Source: Schistocephalus solidus (lineage: Eukaryota > Platyhelminthes > Cestoda > Diphyllobothriidea > Diphyllobothriidae). From it: a DNA stretch of 64,000 nucleotides. The notes beneath the pieces are model-generated. The model was not told the origin of the DNA. It saw only the letters and a program-made list of their open reading frames with translations, and made no database searches. The DNA is taken from the NCBI GenBank assembly GCA_017591395.1, contig WEDG01001390.1, positions 62,001 to 126,000 on the forward strand, in the 5' to 3' direction. The stretch's first letter is position 1, and each line of letters begins with the position of its first letter. The translations under genes and the position numbers were made by a program. Shown here piece by piece: positions 12,836-24,540 of the stretch.

Positions 12836-15800
12836 TGCATTTTACTGTGGCCCAAGTGGGGGCATATGCCTTCACCCGCCTACGCAACAACCGCTAGCGA
12901 CATGGTGGCGCGCTCACCTAGTCGTGCGGAGACTGGACACGGGGCACAGATTTGGCTAGAAAGGAATTTTTACCATCGGCGCCCGCCCGTCAAGGAAAGA
13001 CCACTAATTAATGGTAACTGTTTATATATAGATGAAGCATGCATTAATGGGAAAATCGATGTAGGTAGCATATGTAAAATTTTAGAGGAGAGTGTCATGG
13101 GGACAAAGCCAATCGCAACCGATTGAAGTGTTTTATCGGACGAACATCGATGCAACCTCGTGCTAAACCTAGAATATTCAGTTGGGAACAGTTTTATAGT
13201 TAATCGTTTTTTGCAAAGTTGCCTTGGTATGTTGAATGTCCTGAGAAGGGCAGCTGATATGGAGGTGGTGGCGCTCCCTGGGTAGTACTGGCGGTGATTT
13301 TGTCAGCAAGAACACGATGTGCCAGCAAGTCTCTTCATTTGCATCCCCTGAAAACTGCACAGATTTGCATTCGTCCCTTGACCCGCCTCTAACCCCCCTC
13401 CCCTGAACTCTCGTTATTCCAATCTCGCATAGATTCTCTTATCTCCATATAGCGTGCGGTTAAACAAGGTCTTAATACCACGCGTGCTAGATACGGTTCT
13501 TTTGCAATCGTAAACTACAGGGCAATCTTCTGATTGGAAACACCGTTAAATTCTCTAGTCTGCGTTCGTTACGCCAACCCACCCACTAACATACAACACT
13601 GCTCTCCCCAGCTCATTGCAATGAACCACTTTCACGCCGTCGTGATCACGGATCGGTGACGCCCAGTTCATGGAAGAACCACACCAATGAATGCTCTGTC
13701 AGTATGCATGCAAGTTCTAAATCACTAGTGCCAGCTGGCTGAAGGACAAAACGATCTCAGGCGATCGATACAAAACCTGTGTGTGTGCGCGAAAGTAGTG
13801 CCAGATGACCGCATGCTCGAAAACGAAGAAAAAAAGACAAAACAAGGTTTCTGTCAACGCGTGTGGAATCGGTAGGCCCTGCAATGTTTATTAGGGGCGA
13901 AGTTCGTAAATCCATATGGGCATAAGCTTTAGCGGAATAAAATCCAAAATCGTCGCTTTAGACATCTTCAATATCCTCCTTGTAGTCTTATATCTGTTCT
14001 TTGTTATTTACCAGTTCAGTGCCACCTCATCAGAAGATTATTTGAAAAAAACTACTCTAGACTTCGGTCCAATTCTATAAACAGGCTGCGAAACAAAAGC
14101 AAATTTTCTAGCTCCATGTATATGTATAAGGATGGTAGAGCACTAGAAAGGTTTAGTATTTTTCGGAACCTTCGATCACCAGTAGGAGTCCAGCGTCAAA
14201 GATGAAAGCAGACGCAGAAATAGCGACAGTTTTAGGGAGTTTTAGCAAATCAACCCAGCTGCATTCCACGTTTTTCAACTGATTTCTGAAAGCAAAGATT
14301 CAAATGTAAAAAGTGGTGTGCCACAGGATCTAATTGATGATTATTTAGTCAGTGGGCATCCAGACTTTGTATTCGCACTTAAACTTTCGTTCCTCATGAA
14401 TACTTTTAAAATTTTCCGTTTTAGTGCGGACCTGTGCAGTGCCGGTTTTAGTAACTAGTAGTAGCCTTCCAGGGCAGGTATCATTTCCCAATTTGGATCT
14501 TTATTCTCCCAGAGTCCAGCCCCTCATTAACAAATTCCTGATCCTTTCATCCTAATGCGACTGAATGCACACGTCTTCCGAGCACGGCCGAAAACAAATG
14601 CGGGCATCTAAATCATCCCATGGCCTTCTACTGCCATGATGTCACTCCTGCCCCTCCAGTTTGATTCTAACTTTATTCCTCACTGGCAAACATCAATGCC
14701 TTGGGCTACCGAATATCCACATCGGTTGTTGTAGGGCGGGAAAATGCCAACCAGATGCGTCATGATTTACTGCACTTAGATGACTGGGACACATTAAATG
14801 GTGACACTTGTTTGACCACTTGTAGTCTGCCATCTAACTAACCATCAGTCTGCGAGCGAGCAAGTGAGAGAGAGAGAGAGAGAGTGACTGCCTGTTTTTA
14901 AGTACTCCTGTCGGGCAACCGTGTAGGAATTTTGTAAACAAAAATAAACACTTACGTGGGGTTGCAGTACACAACTGCGTGACTTGTGGTCTGTCAACTT
15001 TTGACAAATTACGCGTTCGCACTGCCTCATCAAACATTAACGAACCCGCGTTTATATGTGCTCATACAGCGTCCAAAGTTCTTAGCGTGTGTAGTAGCCA
15101 AAATTGCTTTCCTGTTTTTCCTGGATGGAATGGTGAGAGGAGCTGTACTTAATGTCTCCATCAATTAAGATGACCACCCATCAGAATGATAACTGTCATG
15201 GGCGTGGTACATGATTACTGTCTCTAAAATGTCCCATGATACTTTATGGTAGACATTAAAGGCTAGCCAGACGCATGATTTGACCGGGACGGTGGAAAGC
15301 GTGGGTATTGGGCGAGTTAATAAACAAGCTAGTACGGAGCAATTCGAGATTCTCAGTAAGATGAACTTCTGCAGTAACCCATGTTGAAACAGCATCTTAG
15401 AGTCTGCAGCCGGCCGTTTTCACACACTGAAGGTTAACACTTACGACTATTGAACTGTTAAATGTTTAGAAGAACATGATTTTATCCAAGACAACTTCGA
15501 GAAAAATCGTATCTGGAGTTGTATTGATGTCGAATGTCAATGACAGTAGGGTCTTATATGTGATCTCGGACAGCGCGTTAGTTCGAACTCTTAGTTGGTG
15601 GTTTGCGTGTTGTAATGAGCAAGGTATCTTAACTTCACGTGCCATCCTATTCACCAGAATCTCTCGTCGCAATGAATACATCACCTTGAATTTGAAAAAA
15701 AAGACTTCAAATGCCTTACTCGGCAAAAGACCGAAGCTCGGGAATTGTGTGCATTCGGCATTGTTGACGTAACTTCTATATAGAGTTAAGTTCCCTCTCA

Positions 15801-18079
15801 ACTCTTATGCTCCGAGTGACGAGCTGTATTTGAACACTCATGGCGACTAACCGCACAGTAAATTTTATGGATACTTATGACTTAACTCAGGTGACCCTCA
15901 CTCCACGTAGTTTAGTAGATTTAAGCTTCATCTCATCGACTTATTCGTCTGAACGGTGAACTGAAACACCATCGTCAAATATTTATCGAGTGGTTTCTAG
16001 CTCCCTCTCATTGTTGCACTCCGTGTTTAAACAGTCGTCCAAGTATTTTTCTGGAGCACCGGCAGGCACATTGGCCGAAAACGTGTGATAGTTGCAAATT
16101 CACACCAATTAATTAGCCAATTAATGCCACTTTATCTCTAAACCATCTACAGCTTGCCTTTTGAGGGGCCATATAAACAAAAAAGTTGCTAAATGCGATG
16201 AAATATCGAAATCAGAAGTGTACTACTGTCAGCTGATGATGACCCAGCTACCAATGAACTCACGGTCTTTACTTTGCTTTTGACCCCCAAAATTACGTTC
16301 AGTGAGCGATCTCATAACGTGGTAACCGAAATTCTGAAATGCCTTTCCGATTGGAAAGGCTTTCTTAAACTGGGCTGTAATATTTATAATCTTGCGATAT
16401 AATTCCGGCTCATTCACACACGGTAGTGTTGAATTGTAGGGGCATTTCGACCGCCTGCTAAAACCCCATTGGATAAAAAATGACTACGAAAGCTATGCGC
16501 ATGTTTTCTGTTGACTTTGATACCCATATAAATTATAATATTTTAACTAAAAAAATATGCTCGACAATTTTGTCATGTGCTAACTTGGTAGAAAATTACT
16601 TTTTGTTTACTTAATCAGGAGCATTAATTTACGGACACATACGATGCCATCTGCGCGGACATTGTATGGGCTTAGAAAGACTGATAATCAGAAACTTCTT
16701 AAAATCAAAACTTGCCTTTCACATATAAATTATAAAGAAGTCGTTATTTGCTACAAAATGAATACAATAAAGCATATTTTGCACATATTTTCAATGAACT
16801 ATATTTGAATTAATATTGGTATCGAAAACCAATTGAAAAAATGCACACTATGTGAGTAGTTATTTTTCACCCGTCGCGGTTTTTTCAGGCGGCCCAAAAG
16901 AAGTGCCTGCAACGATCGGTACTCAAAAATCATGGGAAAATGCTAGACAATACTCGATCTTACAACACCACCTAAGTACACCTTCCTGATCGCTAACGTA
17001 TTTCCGAATTTCGGATTAAAGTTTACAAGCTCGGTCACTACCTGTAGGTTCTTCGACTACCTTCGTGACGCAAACCTCAACAGTTTGGATGTTTTCTCAG
17101 TGTTTTGTTCAATAGAGCTTGTGAAGCTTACCCCAAAAACCCGAAATTTCGGTGCTCTTGAACTTCCGAATATTATTTTATAGAAAGTAGTCAGGCAAAT
17201 GGTCGTTTTTATCGAACCATCAGACTTGTGCGAGAGCTTATGTCATTGAAATTGCAGAGACGGTAGTACTGACTGGGACTGGGTTGGCCCTTTCTGGCTC
17301 TTTCGATGTCGTCAGTCAGCTAAGGCACAATCGAATAAGTACATCTAGTAACTTGATTGGTAAACAGCCTTCTACTCTAGTTAAAATTACTTTCAATGCA
17401 CGATGGCACATTATTCAGCCTCGAGCGCACCCTCTTTCCAAGGGTTTGCATGCCAGACATGGTAATGAAACATGGTGGATAACTAGACGTGAAGGCGACT
17501 TCAGAGAGCGGGAAGCTACGCTCAACTAGTCGGTTTAAACGGGATTATAAATTTTTCAGGTAGGAAACTGGTGGGAAGGAGGAGGAAGTATGGGTGAATG
17601 ACCATGATCAGAGTAAGCCACGGTCGGGATAGCCACTAAACCTATACCAGGATCTGTTGTGTGCAGAGAACTGAGCTTTGCCCCCAACAACGGACCACGT
17701 GGTAGATGAGCTGGACGGGCACACCAAGTGGGCTCTTTGACCCATACTAAAACCCCACTTGCGGCAGCACGCCTACGCGCAGGCTCACGCCGCGCTGGCC
17801 AATTGCACCCACAGCAGATGACTGACCGGCTCAAACGGGGAACTGGGGATGTAAAAGTGAAAATAAAGTCAGATCGACTCTGGGGACAGCGTTTTCACGA
17901 CACTTAGTGCATATTCCTGACTATAAACAATCGGCGCGCTTGAATCTGTGAGCTAAAAGCCGCGGCTTTTAAGACAACCAACTGAGAGGATAACTCGGTC
18001 CTCCTCTCAGAATGAAAAGCCAGGCTGCCTTTTGCCTTTAGGGTAACTCCCATCAGGTGGATTCCAATTCGTAACTAAT
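12836..18079. other. No gene recognised
   Basis: Only a GA microsatellite (14862). The two opposing frames at 15466-15801 (about 100 codons each) look the most protein-like but match nothing I know. Confidence 0.55.
14862..14884 (+). repeat. (GA)n microsatellite
   Basis: About ten GA units. Confidence 0.85.
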
Positions 18080-18300
18080 CTGCTGTTTGTGTGTACACCT
18101 GGTCCGTCGTGCGAAGACCCCGTGTGTGGCACGCGTAGAGGGTCCCTTTAGAATTTTCAGTCACTGCACCCGAATCCACCTCCCATCTTCTTGACCCCAT
18201 GCCCAGGTTATCGAGAGAGGTGAGTGTTGTAAATGCTATGCAACTCTTTTATCACTAGACATCGCAGTCCCTGTGCGAACCCTGCACGTTAGACATCGTC
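18080..18300 (+). repeat. Dispersed repeat (copy also at 3805)
   Basis: TGTGGCACGCGTAGAGGGTCC and GTCACTGCACCCGAATCCACC match the 3.8 kb copy, allowing for indels. Confidence 0.5.
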
Positions 18301-19330
18301 GGTAACGATGTACAAACTGTCATGCCTATGGCCGGTGCCATGGCTAATGTGCGTAATTGCCGCTACTTTGGAAAGAGCTTTTAGAGTACTTGTAATTCTT
18401 TGTCCGAGTCTATCTGATATCGTTTTCTCCCCAACCATTTTAAGATGAGATTCAGAATAATTCTCCTGTTGCACTTTGTTATTCAATTTGGCAAGCAGGT
18501 GTTCCTTCATTTGCTTATAAAAACGTCTAATTCTTACATTCCTTCTGCCAGGTAAAAATTTTGTGTTGATTTTTCCAAATAGCTATCGTGAAAGCTGTTA
18601 TCTTACACGTGTGATTATCATATTCCTAGATTTTGTTATTCTAACAGACCCACCTCCTCGCCCTCTGCTTTCATGGTGACATACGATACCAGTAGTGTAC
18701 ACTGCTAGTACATAAATGTCTGACTAATACGTATTTCTGCTTTGTGCGGACAGAAATGTTGTACACTGTGCTGCTGAAGTTATGGGCAACGTCTCTCACC
18801 CTCTATTTCTCCCCCTCGCTCAGTCTATGGGAGCATTCGGGCAGCTGGTGAACAAATCACCGGCAGAGAAAATCAAAAAATGCGCTGGCGTTGCCTTAGT
18901 TATTTTTAGCCGGACTCCAGCCTCTAAAAGTACAGGCCTTTTTGCTGCGTTGCAGTGATCGTTCGTTTATGACCTCTCGATGGGACTATAAATGCAGCAA
19001 TATTCACTTTTATTGCTGACATAGGTGACTGGTGACAAAATACTGATTCGGATTTGGTTTCCTTAGTGTACTTAGAAACTGATGATTTCTTTAGTTAAAA
19101 CAATTCAAAAGAGTTAAAGTTGGCAAACTGCTTGGTGGTTGATCAGCAGTTAAGTTGAGTACTTTATCTAAATGCAGACCGAAAGCGTCAGACAAAAGCA
19201 AAGTATTAGCCTATTAGAGAACTCAACAACCGGCCAATGAAAATATAGCAAGTTATTACAAATCTCGTTGCTAAAGGCATCATTCTTTCCCAATTCTCTT
19301 GAACACCGACAATCATCTTCGACATAATTG

Positions 19331-19490
19331 TCACAAGCCCATGGCACAGTGGGTAGAGCGTTGGCATCCTAACTAAGAGTTTAAAGAGTTCAAGCCTCGG
19401 GGGCCTCAGCATCTGGGCTTAGGTACGGCTAGCGGATGACGGCTTATAAACCAGAAATGGATACTCAGGTCTCCCTTGACATTGTCAGTC
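19331..19490 (+). mobile_element. SINE copy, hammerhead decayed
   Basis: tRNA-like head with box A (CAGTGGGTAGAGCG, 19348-19361) and a box B-like AGTTCAAGCCTC. The ribozyme region reads CGGATGA instead of CTGATGA and stem I no longer pairs well, so it should be inactive. A long (TA)n run follows at about 19503. Confidence 0.65.
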
Positions 19491-19500
19491 ATGTTATTCT

Positions 19501-19502
<2 letters not shown>

Positions 19503-19565
<63 letters not shown>
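19503..19565 (+). repeat. (TA)n microsatellite
   Basis: About 30 TA units with one TTTA interruption, between a SINE and the 352-bp satellite. Confidence 0.95.
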
Positions 19566-20110
19566 CGGGTGAATAATTTCTGAAATTATTATGTGCAGGA
19601 CATGGAGTCAGGTGATTCGGACATGACGTTTTAGGCCAGACCCGAAATTTCAATGAACATTTGGGTCGAAGACAATCAACCACTGTGGAATAACCACGTA
19701 ATGCCCATTCTACAAACAAGTAGTACTACAAGTAGTATGAATCTTATATGGCAAAGATGTTATACCGTACTTCCGACATAGATACTAGCTAAAAGCCCAG
19801 ACACGTGTTTCGCCGATGTTTCTGCTGCTGTGTGACACAGCAACGAGGGGTTCGGCTCCTCAGTGGGTCCCCCAGCGTTCTCTATGCGGTTTCTGGTATA
19901 TGGACTCCAGAGAATAATCGGGTAAATAATTTCTGAAATTATTAAGTGCAGGACATGGAGTCAGGTGATTCGGACATGACTTTTTAGGGTCAGACCCGAA
20001 ATTTCAATGAACATTTGGGTCGAAGACAATCAACCACTGTGGAATAACCACGTAATGCCCATTCTACAAACAAGTAGTATTACAAGTAGTATGAATCTTA
20101 TATGACAAAG
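19565..20110 (+). repeat. 352-bp satellite, about 1.5 tandem units
   Basis: ATCGGGTGAATAATTTCTGA at 19565 returns at 19917 as ATCGGGTAAATAATTTCTGA, giving a 352-bp period with high identity. A (TA)n tract precedes it. Contains no open frame of note. Confidence 0.8.
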
Positions 20111-20210
20111 ACGTTGCTGTGTCACACAGCAGCAGAAACATCGGCGAAACACGTGTCTGGGCTTTTAGCTAGTATCTATGTCGGAAGTACGGTATAACGT
20201 CTTTGTCATA
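20106..20210 (-). repeat. Inverted part of the 352-bp satellite
   Basis: About 95 bp here are the reverse complement of 19749-19850 (GACACGTGTTTCGCCGATG, GTGACACAGCAACG), so the array ends in a foldback with arms about 260 bp apart. A (TA)n run follows. Confidence 0.75.
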
Positions 20211-20225
20211 TATATATATATATAT

Positions 20226-20634
20226 CATATGCTACACGTCGCTATGCGACCACCTGCGAGGGTTCTAGTCTGAGCTCCAGGGCACAACGGAACATGCATG
20301 TTCCTTAAGCAGATCGGTGAGCCCCACACTATCATCATATTCCCGATCACAACCGACAAAACAACGAGCCCGTGGCTCAAATGGTAGAGCGTTCGACTCA
20401 AATACCAAAGGTCGCGGGTTCGAATCCCAGGTGTGCCACACTTGGGATTGGGTATGACTGGCTGATGACGGCTAATAAGCCAGAAATGGCCATTCCGGTC
20501 TCCCCTTGTCTTTGTCGGTTCCATTCCATCATATGCTACACGTCGCTATGCGACCGCCTGCGAGGGTTCTAGTCTGAGCTCCAGGGCACAACGGAACATG
20601 CATGTTCCTTAAGCAGATCGGTGAGCCCCACACT

Positions 20635-20640
<6 letters not shown>
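20226..20640 (+). mobile_element. tRNA-derived SINE with hammerhead, 1.35 tandem units
   Basis: Seen: a tRNA-like part with RNA polymerase III box A (TGGCTCAAATGG, 20373-20384) and box B (GGTTCGAATCC, 20417-20427), then a hammerhead ribozyme (20456-20500) and a short T-rich tail. A block of about 108 bp starting at 20226 (CATATGCTACACG...) returns almost unchanged at 20530, so the unit is repeated head to tail with a 304-bp period. The second unit is cut off by a (TA)n run. Related copies: about 6240, 19331, 24541, 43150, 53520 and 55085. The tRNA part is not a working tRNA, because its acceptor ends do not pair. Known analogue: the Sm-alpha SINE-like repeats of schistosomes, which also have a pol III promoter and a hammerhead. 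Confidence 0.8.
20456..20500 (+). ncRNA. Type I hammerhead ribozyme (intact)
   Basis: Seen in order: stem I strand GACTGG (20456-20461); core CTGATGA (20462-20468); stem II GGCT/AGCC (20470-20473 with 20478-20481, loop AATA); core GAAA (20483-20486); a very short stem III (A-T, T-A around GGCC); the TT cleavage dinucleotide (20493-20494); stem I strand CCGGTC (20495-20500). GACTGG pairs with CCGGTC over 6 bp including one G-U. The position next to the core in stem II is C/A, which does not pair here, but is T/A in the copy at 55.1 kb. Self-cleavage would fall after 20494. The small stem III is common in metazoan retroelement hammerheads, which often act as dimers. Confidence 0.8.

Positions 20641-20699
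<59 letters not shown>
20637..20699 (+). repeat. (TA)n microsatellite
   Basis: About 31 TA units between the truncated second SINE unit and the 3' end of the Penelope-like element. Confidence 0.95.
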
Positions 20700-20701
<2 letters not shown>

Positions 20702-22975
20702 CAATACAGGCATCCCAAGATATTCAATAAGAAAATATGCAATTCATTGGGAAAATAGAAACTTTACTGCGTAAATTTCCGATACTGGTCCCCCAGCTCA
20801 TCGTCAGACTACGGGGTGTGTGCAGGAACAATTAATTAATTAACCGTGTTTAACAAAGAATTCTACCGTTGGGAAAAATCCAAACCAATGCGCGTTGAGT
20901 GCATTTGTCATCCAGTCGTGATTGGTTCTGCGCGTTTGAATTTTTCCTAAACGATTTTGTATGCGGCATCCGAATCGATATGCCGGTTGATGCAGGTTTC
21001 ATCTGAGTGCATTGCTTCCAGGAATTCACGGCCTTTTCTGGTTGGGCAGGTGCCAGTAATCCGTGTTTTCTCCCATGCAAATGTATGCCCTGTTTCCAGT
21101 GTATGCAAAGCCACCTGGGATAAATGGTCTTGCCTTCTAACTGATAACTGATGTTCGTGTAGGCGGGTTGAGACAGATTTCCCAGTTTGCCCACAATAAA
21201 CAGCAAAAAAACTGGAACATGGGATTTTTTAGACAACACGTTTTTTATCAGGGTAGCTTATCCTCTCCTTAGGGCGTACAGGCTGTGATTTTAAAGTAGA
21301 TGTAGGGTGGTGTGCTACTTGTATCTGTTTTTTTCTCAGCTGTCTTTTGACAAGCTCTGATACATTTTTCACGTATGGGAGAGATCGCCAGGTCATTGTT
21401 TTGAGTGCCTGGGTGACTGTGTCGTTTGAAATACCTTTCTCTTTGGATTCCTTCCGCTTCAGGCATCGATGCGCGAAGGCAAGCTGGTATCAATGTTTAG
21501 AGAACAAGTTAAAGAGGTTTTTAATTTCTGTCCGATAACTTTCTTCATCAGAGCAGTGTATTTTGTCGTGATTAAGGAGACTGTAGATAGAACTCCTTTT
21601 GTGAGAGACAGGATGATTACTCTCAAAGTGTAGGACTAACTCAGAATAGGTTTTGTTGCGGTAAACTGAGGTGTGGAGTGATCCATCAGTTTTCCGATGT
21701 ACGAGGACATCCAGAAGTGGGAGTTGTCCATCAGCTTCCGTTTCGAACGTGAATTCATTTCCTGGAAATGTGGAGTTTAGATTTTTGTGGAGCAAGTCTA
21801 CGATTTCTTTCTTGATTATGACAAAGTTATCATCCAGGTATCGCAGCAACAGTTCTGGCTTAACATTAGGGAGAGCTATTTATTCGAATTTCTGCATCAC
21901 AGCTTCGGCCAGGAAGCCGGATATGGGCAACCTCATAGGGGCCCTTTTAAGTTGTTGATAGCATTGGCCGGAGAAGGAAAAGTTGGTTTCTAGACAAAGG
22001 TCTAGGAGCTGGCGTAAAGCATCGGCAGGTACATCAGTGACGTAGGCCTGGAATATTTCTTCGTTGCATGATCTCGCTCAATCAAGAGTAATTGCGGTGA
22101 AGAGCGAGACCACATCGAATGAAACCACTACCTAGTCCGGTGTCTATGTGAATCATTTTACTTTGCCTAGACAACTTTTTAATATTCAATGGAGTACTCC
22201 GAGTTCTTTTTAAGTGGATGTAGTTGGTGAAATAGCTGCTTTGAAATTTTATAGTTTCGTGCACCGAGAAAGGAGACATGGGATACGTGTTTGTGAATAT
22301 TTCGAAGACCATATAGTTTTTCAATTGTGGGTTCTTCCTGTTTTAAGGATTAAGCAAGAACTCCTTATATTAGTTTCCTTCCCGTAAGGCGTTTCAGTGT
22401 TTTTTTTTCAATGCACGAGTTTTGGGATTTTGTAGGGTCCGCAGACAAAAGTTTGTATGCTGAATCTTCTTTGAGGAGTGAAAGCATCTTCCCTTGTGTA
22501 GTCTACTTTGTTAAGGATGGTGGTGGCACCACCTTTACCGGCAGGTAGAATGATGATGTCTTTTTCTTGCTTAAGTGCCTTTAGCGCTTTTCTTAAATCT
22601 CAAGATAATGTTGAGTGCTTACTTCGGTTCTTCGAGGCATGCTGTTAATTTCAAACTGCTCTTCTTCTGTAAGATTTCTTGACGATATGATTGATTCAAA
22701 GATGGCAAGGAAGTTAATGTAATTGGAACACAGCACGGTTTCCTCAGTTTTTGTTAGGACTTTTGAAGATAAGTTGATAACTTTATTTGGATACACCGCA
22801 TCATTGTGACTTTCATGAGAAATTCTCATCAATTTTTTCGCCAAGATGCTTCTCTTTTTTAGTCGTTCTAGTTCTGAAACGTGCGTGATAGTTTCCTGTA
22901 GTGTTTTAAATACGTGTGTAGGGAGTCTGTTCATGCCAAATCGCATGTTTTGTTCTTTCTGTTCCTTGGATCTAC
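20700..22975 (-). mobile_element. Penelope-like retroelement (decayed)
   Basis: Minus-strand protein fragments in the right order for a Penelope-like element. The N-terminal region (to about 22600) has VINLSSKVLTKTEETVL. Reverse transcriptase motif A is SFDVVSLF (22095-22118), a motif B relative is APMRLPISGFLAEAV (21902-21948), and motif C is YLDDNF (21822-21843, with both catalytic Asp). These are followed by TFETEADGQLPLLDVLV and SVYRNKT. The C-terminal GIY-YIG endonuclease region is recognisable as AVYCGQTGKSVSTRLHEH (about 21145-21205). Several stops and frameshifts break the frame, so it is a dead copy. The 3' end runs into a (TA)n tract (20637-20699). Confidence 0.8.
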
Positions 22976-23625
22976 GAACTCTCCCATACATTACAAATAA
23001 ATCAGAGCTTGTAGAAAGACAGCTTAGAAAACACCAGATACAAGTAGCACACCGCCCTACATCTACTTTACGCTCACAGCTTGTACACCCTAAGAACAGG
23101 GTTAGGTACCTGGATAAAAAAAGGTGTTGTCTGCAAAATTCCATGTTCCAGTTGTAATGCCGTTTATTGTGGCCAAACTGGGAAATATGTCTCAACCAGC
23201 CTACACAAACATCAGTTAACGGTTTGAAGACGATACCATTTATCCCATGTGGCTATGCATACACTGAAAACAGGAAGTAAATTTGCATGGGAGAAAACAC
23301 GGATTGCTGGCATCTGCCCAATCAGCAAAAGCCGTGAATTCCTGGAAACAATGTACTCAGATGAAGCAAGCATCGACCGGCATATCCTTTAGGATGCCGC
23401 ATACAAAATTGTTAAAGAAAACTTCAAACGCGCAGAATTAATCACGACGTGATTACAAAATGCACTGAACGCGTATTGGTTCGGATTTCGCCCAACCTCC
23501 GAATCCTTTGTTAAACACGGTTAATTAATTAATTGTTCCTGTACACTGCCCGTAGTCTGACGACGAGCTGGGGACCAGTCTCGAAAATGTACGCGTTAAA
23601 GTTTCTATTTTCCCAAAGAATTTCG
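22970..23625 (+). mobile_element. Inverted partial copy of the Penelope-like 3' end
   Basis: The + strand here reproduces, with divergence, the minus-strand sequence of 21385-20740. It contains the end of the linker, a GIY-YIG region (VCKIPCSSCNAVYCGQTG) and the noncoding end with TTAATTAATTAATTG. It begins exactly where the coding part of the main element stops. Known: Penelope-like elements often carry a terminal partial copy, direct or inverted. Confidence 0.75.
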
Positions 23626-24269
23626 TCTTTTCTGTTTCTTGGTTATGTATACATACCGGGTTTGATTTTGCACCTATCTTAATGTTTAAAAATCCTAACT
23701 GCAAGCTACACTTAATGCGAAAATTCCACAATGTTATTTCTAGAATGTATCATTTCAACATTGAACTAGCGTTCGAATTGAGTTTTGGCATTAACAGACA
23801 TAAAAAAACTATAGATATAAGATGATTTGCCTTAGGCACAAATATCTACATCGTGAGTTCCGATGGTAGCCGTGTTTAGCATCTTTGCACGCAGTAGATA
23901 GTTTTTAATAGATATGTCTATTTTTAAATGTTCATTTCTAAAGAAGACCATACGATCGTATCTTGGATGTGAAATAATCCGCTGTTTTAATCCGCTTACT
24001 GTCCTAACTCAGCAAAGCTATGTTTGCAAAATGTGATCATCCACCATTTTACCTTTTCCCGAAATCACTCACCCAACGATAGATCACCGAAAATTCTCAC
24101 TAAAAGGATTGTATCTTATCCAATGGAGCCGCCCTTCCCTCAAAGATATCATCCTTGAAACTAACTCCATTCTTACTACTTAAGCATATCTATTCACCTG
24201 CTGGTCTGGTGAACAAAGTTTACTGACATTTCGACCATCGTTACCGACGATTTCCACCGTGTGGCACAA
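23626..24269. other. No gene recognised
   Basis: Between the Penelope-like inverted copy and a dispersed repeat; nothing seen. Confidence 0.6.
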
Positions 24270-24430
24270 AACAGTGCCGGCGTAGAGACGGTGACATGCG
24301 CTTGAATTTTTTATGATTATATTACACTTTCACAGCATCCGCCGCACTCTCTCGCCCTCTTTCGCCAGCATCCGGTGTCATAAAAAGAGCCAAGAAGACC
24401 GGAGGTGGCAATGGGCGCAGGTTGTCGGCC
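24270..24430 (+). repeat. Part copy of the 345-bp repeat family
   Basis: GACGGTGACATGCGC, CGCCGCACTCTCTCGCC, CCGGTGTCAT and GACCGGAGGTGGCAATGGGC match the 44.4 kb unit. Confidence 0.5.
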
Positions 24431-24540
24431 TGGAGAAAAATCTGCACCCATTTGTGCCACCACTCCTATGTGCGGCATTTGTTATGGCTGCAAATATCCA
24501 ATAATCCCTGTTATTCGTTGATTAATACGCACCGATCACA

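Noticed and set aside
15466..15801. Pair of opposed frames of 98 and 111 codons
   Set aside because: No motif, no splice context and no repeat relation that I can see.
20365..20440. Functional tRNA gene
   Set aside because: Box A and B are good, but acceptor ends do not pair and the anticodon arm is not clean. It repeats elsewhere as part of a SINE.
22593..23195. 200-residue minus-strand protein as one unit
   Set aside because: Only the part below about 22975 is Penelope-like coding; the N-terminal 70 residues are the antisense of the inverted 3' copy.
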